Origin: Nitzschia sp. pyKryTriq1
Lineage: Eukaryota; Bacillariophyta; Bacillariophyceae; Bacillariales; Bacillariaceae
DNA length: 64,000 nt
NCBI GenBank assembly: GCA_956465555.1
Contig: OY101116.1
Coordinates: forward strand, 3,410,001 to 3,474,000
Reading direction: 5' to 3'
The notes below the pieces were generated by a model. That model saw only the letters and a list, made by a program, of their open reading frames with translations. It was not told the DNA's origin and searched no databases. Shown piece by piece: positions 19,556 to 30,500 of this stretch. The translations under genes were made by a program, and so were the position numbers. Position 1 is the stretch's first letter. Each line of letters begins with the position of its first letter.

Positions 19556-21163
19556 TTATCCTCGGATGCTGCGACGAGGCTTGTCCTGGGTCAAACGGCG
19601 TTGAATTTCAACGAGATTGTTGGAAGGGTCGACATAGGTTTCGTGATTGACGCAGTTCGCTCCATTTTCATAACAAGGGAAGTTGTTGACGGTGTAGGTT
19701 GCAGGAGTGACCCAGGCAATCTCTCCTTCAATGCCCAACAAGTTCTTGCCCATCTCCAAACGCATGTAACCCTGCATAAGAGTAAAAAAAGAAAGAATCC
19801 TCTGTGAGTGTCGAATGCCTCTTAAATCGTCCATAGCCCTCAGACTGCATCAACAACAAAAACTCTCACCATCTCGCCCCAGTATTGTCCCCAGCTGTTG
19901 CGTACAATCCAATACTTGGTTCCAGTGGTTGGATCGGTGCCCCAACCTACAATGGACACAATGTGGTTGGTCGATTCCGAGTAATTGTCGGCGGTGAAGA
20001 CACCTCCCGTGTACTTCACAATCGGTTCGGCATTGATGGTTGCCGCCACCGGGCCACGGGTGTAAATCTCTGCCATGATTTTGTGGCAAGTTCCTTCCTT
20101 GTCCTCTTCGTCGTAGTCAATAAGACCGTACTCGGCCACGGTCGCATTTGGAAAGTAATCAATCTCGCTGCATTGTCCACCCATTCCACCAAAGGTGTCA
20201 CAAGTCTTGCAGGTGTTTGCGGCGTTGCACGTAGTATCCACATGAGCGCAGAATCCCTCCTTGGAATCATTGCTGCAAGCCATGTAAGGCTGTAAAGGTG
20301 ATTAGACGAAAGCAGCAAGCAGTGAGTCACGACTCGTCCTCCGCATTAGACAGAAGAACCATCATTATCTACCGGCCGCAAAAATCCGTCGTAACTACAG
20401 CACTCTGTGTACTTACTTGGCAGGTGTCATACGGAACATATCCAGTCTTTTTAATGAACTCATAGGTCGAGGTGTGGTATCCTCCATGGCAGGATCCCGC
20501 CATTTCGGTTCCGCAGTTCAAGATGAATTGAATCGAAAGATTGATGTCATCTCCCTGGCCCTTTCTGGCGATTTTGATGCGATCCCCGAAACTACTAAGG
20601 GAACCGTGAGCCCAGCATGAGCCACAGTACTGAGGGATGTGCTCTACTCGTAGTAAATAGAAGGTAATGGCAATGGCAATGGCAATGGCAATGGGATTGG
20701 TCAGTCAGAGCACAAATACAAACACAGCGCAGGTTTCGATGTTTGCATCTTTGCATCATTTTTTTCAACGTACGATTCAAAGAGTGAGTCAAATAGCTGA
20801 CGCCGTCGACGTCGGCCCAGGAAAACGAATCCGGTAGATCGTCGGATCCAACGTAGGTGTGAGGCAAGGGCGAATGGTAGCTGTTGTGCACGGCATCTTC
20901 GCGAATCTGTTGATCAGAGGAAGAAATAATACAATAATACAGTATCATACAATAATGGAAGGCAGGGTGAGAAAGAGAAATAAATCGCGAGGAGTCGTGA
21001 CTTCCGCGGTGCGGCGAGAAGAAATGATCGACAATCGGTCATTCTTCGTACCGGTACAAGTAGTGCGAGTCGTGAGTGAACTCACCTTGATTTCGTTGAA
21101 CTTTTCTGCACCAAGGACTCCAGTTACGGACAAGGCGCCGATGATTCCAAGAGAGAGCTTCAT
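19556..21163 (-). CDS. Cathepsin Z/X-like cysteine peptidase, copy C
   Basis: Five exons (21163-21086, 20906-20774, 20643-20417, 20289-19870, 19771-19556) give 357 aa. A signal peptide (MKLSLGIIGALSVTGVLGAE) is encoded by a separate first exon. The active-site region is [13 protein letters not shown] with the HIP signature; the catalytic His is in [11 protein letters not shown] and the Asn in [12 protein letters not shown]. The Cys-rich segment [17 protein letters not shown] is closest to copy B. The intron before QHIP (inside the Asn codon) is shared with B, the one after WGQYWGEM with A and B, and the introns after NEIK and after DTCQ are private. The start codon abuts a CAT/ATG trinucleotide repeat. 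Intron 2 holds a hexanucleotide repeat and intron 1 a TACCGGTA site. Confidence 0.9.
20666..20694. repeat. AATGGC hexanucleotide microsatellite in cathepsin C intron 2
   Basis: Four to five tandem copies of AATGGC lie just inside the acceptor side of intron 2 of copy C, about 25-50 bp from the splice acceptor. Confidence 0.8.
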
Positions 21164-21190
21164 GATGATGATGATGATGATGATGATGAT
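21161..21190. repeat. Trinucleotide repeat (CAT/ATG) at the start codon of cathepsin C
   Basis: Nine to ten tandem ATG units on the plus strand run into the CAT that encodes the copy C start codon. On the coding strand the leader reads ATC repeated in frame, then ATG. Only the last unit offers an ATG, so length change would alter the leader but not the protein. Confidence 0.8.
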
Positions 21191-21804
21191 ATACTGCGGC
21201 AACTGAGGACACTGCAAGAAAAGATTCTTCAACGAAGTAAAATACGGTAGAGAAGAAGAAAAAGTGAGTTTGCTGATTGACGATTGACGTCGGTCGTCGG
21301 CAGCATCGCGTACAGGTACTCGTACCGGTACCGGTAGTGACTATCCATCCATACTCGCACTCGTGAGAGGGAGCATGCAGAAAAGAGCCGTTCCGCCGGC
21401 CGCGCTCGTGCGTAATGTTGTTGTCGAGAACTTCGAACAGAATTTTAGAAGTTGCGCGCATTTGAATGCGCAAGCCCAACGCCAATTCGCTAAAATATTC
21501 ATACCGGTACTCGCTATCTATGTACCGGTACCGTAGACAACTACCCAGAGTGACGTGGCGCGCAAGATGCGCGCCAAGCAAAGTGAAAAGTAGTGACGTC
21601 AAGCATGTCTGTCCTTTGTACGGTACGATATTTCACTCTTTTGCGCGAGCTCCTTCCAATCCCCTGCTCCGCAAACATCATCATTATCCCAAAAAAAACC
21701 AAAACCTCTCCAATCTCCAAAGAACATCCAAGATAACGAAAGAAACAAAAAAATAAGGTTGCCAAGGCTACTTTCCATTGCCCCCAGCAACCCAATCGAT
21801 ACAA
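21191..21804. promoter_or_regulatory. Divergent spacer between cathepsin C and histidine phosphatase
   Basis: No gene is seen. GTAC islands occur at about 21310-21337 (two overlapping TACCGGTA) and at 21502-21535 (two more). Copy C starts 150 bp to the left of the first and the phosphatase starts 270 bp to the right of the second. Confidence 0.5.
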
Positions 21805-22818
21805 ATGACAGAAGACACTCGACAATATCTCTTCGTCATTCGACACGGAGACCGTTGGGATTACTCCAACCCAGAATGGAAACAACTTGCTACTTCCCGC
21901 ACGGGAGATTCGCCGCTTTCCACCCTGGGGCATTTACAAGCCCAAGAGATGGGTAAATTCCTAGACAAGTTCTTGGCGGAGAAGCAACTGGACGACATTA
22001 CTTGGATGTCATCTCCCTTCTTGAGGTGTTTGCAGACGTCAGATGAAGCCCTGAATGCTATGCTGATTCTTCCTGGAGCGCCAACATTGCCGATTCTTCC
22101 CGAATATTCAATCTTTGAATGGGATGGACATGGTGGGGAATGGCACAAAGATCTTCCTCCAATCACGGAGCGTAAACACTATTTTCCGAGGTTAGATGCC
22201 GAGTACCAAAGCTTTTTTGTTCCATCGCTACCAGGTAAGTAGGTTATCAATGACCCCCTGGCACGATGAAATGAATACAATGTTATGTTGTCATTGGAAA
22301 TGAATCCTCATCGTCTCACTAAATGACTGAACCTATTATCATCCAAAGAGCCTCGATCGGATTTCTTTGCAAGATGTCAACGGTCGGTGGATTGCCTGCA
22401 AGAAAAGTTCCCACACAAACCACGGCAAGTCTTGGTCATGGTATCCCATGCCGCTGGATGCGTGGCTTTGGCCAAAACCTTAACGAAACAGCATCTGCAA
22501 GATATCACACCTGCCGGACCGTGTTCGATTTATTGCTTTAGTCGGACGGAAAACACAGATGTTTGGACATTAGATCCACACGACAAACCGCAAGGAATGA
22601 ACGGATATACAGAACATTTGTCGGAAATGGGATCGGCGACGGTACCGTGGAACAATTTTGGAGATGGCAACACCAAATTCTATACGGGGCCAGCCACTTC
22701 GAGGTTTGCACCCAAAGAGCTACCCGTACCTAAAATGAATGGCAAAGCCAATCTAAAAGTCGAACCCGTGCTCGAACAGGTAGCCTTGAACGGGGAGGGC
22801 AATGGATTGCCAAACTAA
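21805..22818 (+). CDS. Histidine phosphatase superfamily protein (phosphoglycerate mutase-like)
   Basis: Two exons (21805-22234, 22349-22818; 114-bp intron) give 299 aa. The catalytic RHG motif is RHGDRWDY near residue 14, where His is the phospho-acceptor. The conserved SPFLRCLQT segment near residue 72 supplies a second Arg of the phosphate pocket. The second catalytic His lies in VMVSHAAGCVALAK near residue 180. Members include phosphoglycerate mutase, fructose-2,6-bisphosphatase, Sts/UBASH3 and broad phosphatases. This layout, with a long segment between the RHG block and the second His, resembles the UBASH3/TIGAR-like group, but the substrate cannot be told. No targeting signal is seen. 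The C-terminal 60 residues look disordered. Confidence 0.82.
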
Positions 22819-22924
22819 TAACTAGGCTACAAGAAATGAACTAAATGGACTTTTTTCGCATCTTCTGTAGATGATTTCATCTATTCTATTGCCTCCAACA
22901 CACTATCCATCTTCCGATAGTGAG

Positions 22925-25689
22925 TTAAAATTCAGAATGGGGCGACCCAATCGTGTCCTTTCGTTGAAACAAATACAGATAGGCATGTTGTAGAGGAGGG
23001 TTCTCTGACAAGGCAACCTTTTCGTCGTTGTATATCACCCACTTCCCGTCGCACTTGATGTGGGCAACGTAGTGACCACTCCCAGTGTTTTTGCCAATGT
23101 GTGAGATCCTGTATAAAATGGAAGATGTACAGAACAAGCACAGAATTATACATGGGTCAGTGTTATAGTTGTGCCGCAGCAAGTTATGACCCCACCCCAT
23201 CCATACTTACATTCCTAGCATGCTGTATTTTCCTTCTCCATCCTCCAATGGAACCTTGGAACCAGAATCGGCTCCCGCGTCATCATTTTTTGATTCCAAA
23301 GATGCAATGGCACCGTCCAAATCATCCATGTGTGAAAACAACCAATCTGCTGCACGATCGGCAGCCCCGTTGGTTTCTTTCAGGGCAGCCCGAACTTGGT
23401 CAATTGTGAAGCACCCCAAGCTCTCCACCAAAGACATGACAACAGCATCATCGGCACCACCTGCCGCTGGCGCCGGAGCAGCGCCCTCCCCACCTTCAGG
23501 AAGAGGATCATTGAAGTCTGGATCCATATTGTGTTCAAATATCCAGTTCATCGCTGCTTCAGCGTTGTTTCCCCCTACCGCCACTAGAGCTCGCTTGCAG
23601 CCATTCATACCAAATCCCATATCCATGAGTTGTCCCAAAGCGGCCTCACTGATTTCTGGCTGACTCGGGATCGTGGAAACCTCTGCCTCGTCTGGAACCA
23701 AATCTTCTCCACCCTGATGTCCCTTGGACTTGTAGGCACTCAAATCAACATCCTCGGGGATGTCTAGGTTGACTTCAAGCTTGACTGGTTGCCAGTCCGG
23801 TCCAAGCTGATACCGCTGAATTTGCACCCACAAGTACCGAGGAAAATTTTGGAATCGAGTTGTCTGTATGGCAGCATGGGCAGTATTCTGAAGATGAGGC
23901 CATCGATAATCGTCCAGCGTTGATTCTGCTGCCCATGAATCAGTACAGTCCGCAAATGTGACCGTGGGTACCGGCTTCTCTTCTTTCTGCTCCTCTTCTC
24001 CTTCTTGTTTCAGCTTTTTCTGCTCCGGCTCGTCATCAACCTGGGGGCGTACCTTCGCTTTCTCCATAGGTACCCTCAAACTCCAAACCGTTTCGGGAGC
24101 ATGCGATTTGTATTTGATTTTCTGATCTGAACTGCAAACCAAGCGATCTTGGGTTTCAAAGGAAAACAAGGAGGACGTCTTGACCTGGTTCTTTTCCTTT
24201 TTCATTTCGGCACGATCGAGCTGTTCCAATAAATATTGAAGAAACTGTGCCGCGTCTTGTTGTTGTCCTGTACGGAAGTCGACATGATCTTTGCCAATCA
24301 AATGTTTGAACATTCGCGGAGCCAGACGATACTTTGGGTTCGTTGGACCGTCTGTCTCCAGTTCTTCTTTGGGAATGGCATAGACGCCACTGGTCAAAGC
24401 TGTAGCCAATTTGACTGTCTGAGTCAGCAGATCATTGGGAGCATTTCGCGGTGTAATGCCCTGGAAAAAAGTGTGTTGGGTGACATCCGTAGCTGAATAT
24501 CGCTTCTCGAATTCTGGCATTTTTGCAAAGAGTTGAACAACCGAGTTGAGGTAGCACGAATTTCCAAGATTTTGAAGCCCTTGGTATCCAGGGCCAGTAA
24601 CGGAAACAAGCTTGGAGCCACTCTCAGTGATGGCATCAAAAGCATAGTTCTATGGGAAGGCGAGGTGAGAAAGAGACAGTGTCAGTTCAGTTCTGCATCG
24701 AGTGTGTGCGAGTACTGACTGTGCAATGAAAGAAGAAAGCATTGTCGCCGCCAGAGTTCTGCACATACCGCATTCAGTTCCACTTCTAATTCTGCTGTAG
24801 ACTTTTCAGTTTTTTGTAACCCTGCAACTTGAATACCGCGCTTGGAAAGGAGCTCTGCTACGTTCGGAATCTTTACAGGCCCGTCCTCATCCGTGGCATA
24901 AGAGAAGCAATCGGCATGGACCGTTGAGCCTTCGGTGGTGATGGTTCCGAGCTTGACAACCAGAGGATACTGTTCTCCAGTTTCCTTAAAGTGGTCGAGC
25001 GCACCGTTGCTCCCCCCGCTGCCGTCCCAGTTCTTGCGCCCTCCACCTATGAATCCATCACTAAGATTGAGCCACAGATTGTCGGTGGCCCCGCTCTTTT
25101 CGCACTTCCACTGTTTGGGGTCAGGACTGATGGTGACACCATTGTCAACAAAGGGCAAACTCTCGTAGTATTTGGTGACGGGAATCTCCTCGTCGTCCTG
25201 CCAGGCGGTCAAGTCTTGCTGCACAGCCAGGCCGACATGGTTGATGACAGATTCGACGGTCCTTGTGACGGCGTCCGGAAAGGAGGATTTCGTGGCTTCG
25301 TCATACGGGAGTTCCACTAGGATCTTGCCCGAGGCCTCCATGACCACAATGGAATAGGAAACATTGACTTGATACTTGTCGTCGTCCGTGGCGAAGCCTC
25401 CTTCGACTCCAATCGCCAACTTTGTGGGCGCCTTGTCCTCCTCTCCCTCTTCCTTTGGCTTTTCCACTCGCTCCTTGACGACCCGCAAAAAGATTTCTTT
25501 CGCGTCACTACTACTACTTGACGAAAAGGCTAGTTCGGGAATGGTTCCCGCAAAGGTACTGAGATTCACGAGAATGCCTTTCTCATTCGAAAAGGGAGTG
25601 TAAAAAGTAAAGGCACATTCCGAATGAACGACAGTGTCGGAAGGGGTCGCGACACGACATTTCGATGCCAAAGCCTGGATTTCTTCCAT
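22925..25689 (-). CDS. Ubiquitin carboxyl-terminal hydrolase 5/13 (isopeptidase T)
   Basis: Three exons (25689-24769, 24649-23211, 23108-22925; introns 119 and 102 bp) give 847 aa, close to the usual USP5 length. The order is an N-terminal domain, a ZnF-UBP domain (KQWKCEKSGATDNLWLNL, about residues 197-270), then the USP catalytic core. The Cys box is GLQNLGNSCYLNSV. Two UBA domains are inserted (around LMDMGFGMNGCKRAL and VESLGCFTIDQVRAAL), and the His box is NTGSGHYVAHIKCDGKWVIYND. The enzyme disassembles unanchored polyubiquitin chains in cytosol and nucleus. Three of the four Zn ligands of the ZnF-UBP known in USP5 are replaced: the second Cys by Ser, the third by Gly, the His by Gly. 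The NLWLNL ubiquitin-contact segment is kept. Confidence 0.92.
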
Positions 25690-26826
25690 GGTGGTATGTG
25701 GTCGTTCGGTTTGAATGCTGGAATTGGTGCTTGTAGACTAGCAGATACCTGTTTTATTATAGGAGTTCTGTACTCGTATTGGGTGTGGTGTCATTGCAAC
25801 CCCATCATCCACCATCATCGTACATCGTTCCCGCCGGTGGCGTTGTCGGTTTGCTTCGATGAAATTCTCTCTATTCGACGTTATTCTACCGTTAATACAA
25901 AATAATAATGGCCGACAACGTCCGTCATACTGTACGCTTGACTGACTGACTGATGGATCGGAATGAAGTTTTCGGAGGCACCGCGTCGCATCGACCAAGA
26001 TCAGCTCATTGTTTGTCAACTGTGCTGAATCTTCAACGATGACGGGCCGGGTGCCATATTTGTCGTTTGGACTTTTTAGTTTTCAAACACATCACATTGC
26101 AGCAACAGTGACATCTACAATTCAATCCTTCAATACATGAACCCATCAATTAGTAAGAAATTCCTCATTTCCTCTGGCAACCATTGCCGTCCCTGGGAAG
26201 TGGGAGCTCCATATTTAGGTATTCAGCATCCATTATACTGTGTCAATAGGGTCCATACTTGTTGCAACTATGACGATGATCGGTCGTCACGCACGTCCTA
26301 AGAATTTCCAAATTCACAAGTCTTGTCAGATGCTGACTAAAACTACCGCCGGTGATCTTTCAACAAGATATATTCCACCGATATACAATTACTCTGTATA
26401 GCTTCAGACTAAGAGATTGGGTCTGATAAACCGAATAAATCTAGCCAAAGAGCGTAGGATAGTTGCAAGTAGTAACATGAAAGTTATGAAAGTATTACGA
26501 CGACCAGCAACAAGCGATCGGTGACAGTCATTCTCAAATGACCCGACCGCTACTGGCCTGACTAATATGACCCCATCAAATTCGAGTACAAGTGCCAACA
26601 AGCAAGGCGCGCCACGACGTCAGTCACCGCTGCGCGCCTGCCTCTTACCGGTAGCTGCGTCGCCATTCACCGCCCCCGCCTATTTCGGCGAAAATCCTCG
26701 CGGAAGCCGTTCGATTTCCGACTTCTCCCAATGCAACAATGATGCCGGTAGGAAGAAAGACGAAAGAAGGATGACACATTATTTCATGGGACAAAAAGCT
26801 AGTACCCAGTGTGCGACAGCATACCC
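25690..26826. promoter_or_regulatory. Divergent spacer between USP5 and CS-domain gene
   Basis: No gene is seen in 1.1 kb. The only palindrome of the GTAC family is TACCGGTA near 26647, 180 bp before the CS-domain gene. The rest is mixed sequence with short unsupported frames. Confidence 0.5.
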
Positions 26827-27435
26827 ATGACTGCGCAAGTTGAAGCCAGTGGCACAGCGATGAACGCTGAAATGGAAAACATGAAGGTTTCGTCTGGTGA
26901 CGAGAATGCTTCGTCGTCAGGAGGGGCAGGCACGGGCCCAACCGACAAGTCGGCCCTGCAAGAAAACATCGAGCGCAAGGGCAAGCATGCGTACTACTTT
27001 GCTCATGCGCACAAGGCAAACGGGCCCAAGTGGGATGGCAAGATTCAGCCAAAGTTGCTCTCTTCTTCCTCTAATCTGGAAGAACCAAAGTCCAAGGCTA
27101 CGACATCTTTCGAATACCACAAGAGCAACATTACCTCCTACGCTTTTTCAGACGAAGGGAAAACTGTGAAGCTTTACATCCCTTTTGAAGACATCGGAGA
27201 AAAGTGTAAGGAAGACGATATCACATTGGATTCGACGGACCAGTCCTTCTGCTTAGTTGTTAGAAACTATGAAGAGCAGGAACGGTGCCTCAGTTTCGGC
27301 AGACTTACTGATCGGATCTCGAGCGCGAACTACAAACTCAAGAAGGACAAAGTTATTGTTGTTCTCAAAAAGGAAACGGAAAAGGAGTGGCATACCATCA
27401 ACGACAAGGGAACTCCTGACCATGAGCTAGTTTAA
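26827..27435 (+). CDS. CS-domain protein, CacyBP/SIP-like
   Basis: A single exon encodes 202 aa. Residues 1-45 are polar and Ser/Gly-rich. A conserved block KGKHAYYFAHAHK follows. The CS (p23/HSP20-like) domain runs from about residue 95, with SNITSYAFSDEGKTVKLYIPF and later NYKLKKDKVIVVLKK. The arrangement and beta-strand pattern best match calcyclin-binding protein/SIP, a Siah-1 and Hsp90-linked adaptor; SGT1 and p23 are the alternatives. No TPR or SGS domain is present, which argues against SGT1. No signal peptide. The start is the first ATG in frame. Confidence 0.75.
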   Translation: MTAQVEASGTAMNAEMENMKVSSGDENASSSGGAGTGPTDKSALQENIERKGKHAYYFAHAHKANGPKWDGKIQPKLLSSSSNLEEPKSKATTSFEYHKSNITSYAFSDEGKTVKLYIPFEDIGEKCKEDDITLDSTDQSFCLVVRNYEEQERCLSFGRLTDRISSANYKLKKDKVIVVLKKETEKEWHTINDKGTPDHELV

Positions 27436-27527
27436 ACAATCGTGTGCCTACATAGAAGTTTGACTACTCGAGTAACGACGCCAACAAATCTCCTCTGGCC
27501 TTTTCTGCATAGCCAAGAAGTGCCGCT

Positions 27528-30500
27528 TTAGCTCCAAATATCGAGCAAGAATCTTCCTTCCTTCTTCAACTGCTCAATGCGGGTTCTTCCGAAACCAATA
27601 TCAGTACTTCCATCAGCTTTCTTGCCCAAAATTTCGGCAATTGCGTTCTGGACATCGCGGGCCATCGAGTTTCCATCACCACAAATGTAAACAACACCAT
27701 TCTCCTTCAAAGTGATATCGACAAGCCTTTGGGCAGCTCCCTGTTGTCTCATCACATCTTGAACATAGCTTTTGTTTGAGTCGTCGCGTGAGAATGCAGT
27801 GTGTAGCTTTGTGATGATTCCTTCCGAGACGTATCGTTTCATCTCGTCTTCGAAGAGCCAATCATGGTGCGCGTGACGGCAGCCAAAATATACATCAACA
27901 TCACCAATTTTTTGTTGATTTGTGTAGTCCGCAGCAGGGACAAGACCTTTCGAATCTTTATCACCGACAGGTAGATCGTCTGTATGTAGTTCGTATCCAC
28001 CTCTCCAAGTGCCTTCGACGACAGAATTGGCTGCATCGCTCGACCCCCGCGACGATAGCAAGGCTCTTCGATGGGCAAGGAAACCCATAAACGGGGCAAT
28101 TCCCGTTCCTGGTCCCACCAACACCATTGGTACGGACAACGAAGAAGGTAGTCTGAAATCGGCCGTCGGCTTTGGAAAGATTCTCAAAGACGGGACACGT
28201 TGGAGCCTATCTGATGCCTTGGCAAGAAAAGGAGCGCACGTTGCCTCGAGGAAGGAAGTGGCTATGCCATGAATACGACGGAGACCCTCCTCCTTCCCCT
28301 GTACCAGCAAGGACGGCGTCAAATAGTCAACAACAGAGAAGGCAATGGAAAGTCGTTTGCCCTTTGAAGCATCAAGTGGACTGGAGCTTATTGAGTAGTA
28401 ACGCGGTGGGATAGCGGGTAACAAGCTTAAGATCCCTTCAATAGAAATAGCGCGACAGGACGGAAACGCTCGCAAAATGTCAGCGAAAGAACGACGCTGA
28501 TCCACAATGTATTCCTGAAACAGTTTGAGCCCAATGTTATCTTTCGATGCTAGAAGCCGCAATGCGGTCATTTCTTCCTCGTTTGTTGCAAATTGCGAGA
28601 GACCGTTCAGAATCTTTTTGTTTCTCAGGGTGCAGCACAAATCGACCCTTTCTCGAATCGCTTCTTCGATCGTAATAGGTCGTCCTTCATCGATCGACAC
28701 TTTCTGGGACGGCAAGATTCCATGATTTTCAAGCAGGCTTTCTAGCACAAAAGAAACGTCATCGGCTTTGTTTGGTACGAGGAGACCGATTGTATCACCT
28801 GGCTGGTATTCGAGAGTGTAGTCATCTGGCAAGGAGAGTGTCAACTCGATGACGCGTTTGGCGTTTCTTTCAGTCGATTGGTCTTGACCATCTAACGTGA
28901 AGACCGAGTCATAGATGCTTCGTGCCTTCAGTAGGTTACCCCGTGAGAATACACCCTCAGCGCCAACAGTGTCCATGATTTTCTCGGCTGCTTCAGTTGA
29001 GGTCCTGGTCAAATATCGCGCTCGTACTACTTCTGATTCATACGGGCGGCTTTGCGTGTAGAGTATTGCCCCGGAACTCGTCGACGAGATCGTCGCGTTG
29101 TCAGCGAAGGCAGTGGTTGGTTCTTGCAAATGTTCATAGTCTTCGTTGAATAGTTCGCATGAAGAACGACTAGCTCCAAGTGACGGCAACAGAGAATGCA
29201 CTACAGCTGGAATCGTCGAGCTGTCCTCAAGACCCAGCATACCTTTAATGCAAGCAACCCCAGGAGAAGCGGCGCACTGAGGAAATTGCTCATTGGTCAA
29301 GCCTGCGCTTTCCGATTTCTTTTCTTCACCATCTACTTTCGAGAGATCCTGAACAAGTTGCTCTTTGATCAACTCAGTACTGGAGGAAGCAGCGAGCGGG
29401 GCGCCTCGGCAAGCGTTCGAGATCTCGCTTAAAATGGACGAAGTCCAAGGTTCCACCGTATCCTCAAGTCCAGTACCCTCGTCGGCACACGCTATAGGCT
29501 TGACACAAGTGCCACCGAGCATGGCGAGTCGTTTATCGATATCCTTCCCGGTGGCACAAAATTGGTCGTAGTTTGTATCTCCCAACCCAAGTACAGCAAA
29601 ATTTACGTTTCGGAATGGCTGCTCTTCAATTGTCTGTTTTCGCTTGATGTATCTAATAAAACGAGATGCATTTTCTGGAGGATCAGCGTTGCCAGTGGTT
29701 GATGATACGATGAGCACCGCATGTTTAGTGCCTTGGTCATTTTCTTTCTCCCAAGTAGGAAGGTGTTTCTTGAATTGGTTTAGCTCACAACATACGACCG
29801 AGGGGAAATAAGTTTTGGCGTCAGGGTTACCGAGGAGACTCTCATATGAGGCAGCTAGATCCTTTGCAATCTGTTCCGCATTGCCTGTGGCAGAGCCATA
29901 GAGAATGAAGAGGGGGCTCTCCGATTTCGACGGTCTAAACACATTCGAGGAGATGGCATCAACATTCCCATTTTCAGTCAATTGTTGAGCTGTTTGTGAA
30001 GCATCTGTTGTCCCCTCATCATTTCCCTCTTCTTCTGCGATGAGATCCGGTGGAGAAGAGGTAGCGAGACAAGCACTCACAATATCCTGGTGTATAGAAT
30101 CCAACCAGGGTTCGACGACATCCTCCAGGCCTGTGGCTTCGTCGGCGCATGCTAATTTCTTGACCCTTTCTGCTCCCAGCTCTACCATCTTCTTATCGAC
30201 CTGTTTCCCCACCTCACAAAACTGATCGTAGTTTGTGTCTCCCAGCCCAAGTACAGCAACAGCACAGTGTTTGAATGGCTGCGACTCGACAGTTTGCTTG
30301 CGTTTGAGAAATCGAAAAAATCTTGATGCATTTTCTGGGGGATCGCCGTTACCAGTCGTCGAAGTTATGATGACGATGCCATGTTTTCGTCCATGAGCCG
30401 GTGGTTCTTCCCATTCGGAGGCGTGCTTCTTAAAGTCCGACATCGGTTTGCACACCACCGAGGTGAAATGAGTTGGCCGCTTCTTCTCGGCTTGCTCTAT

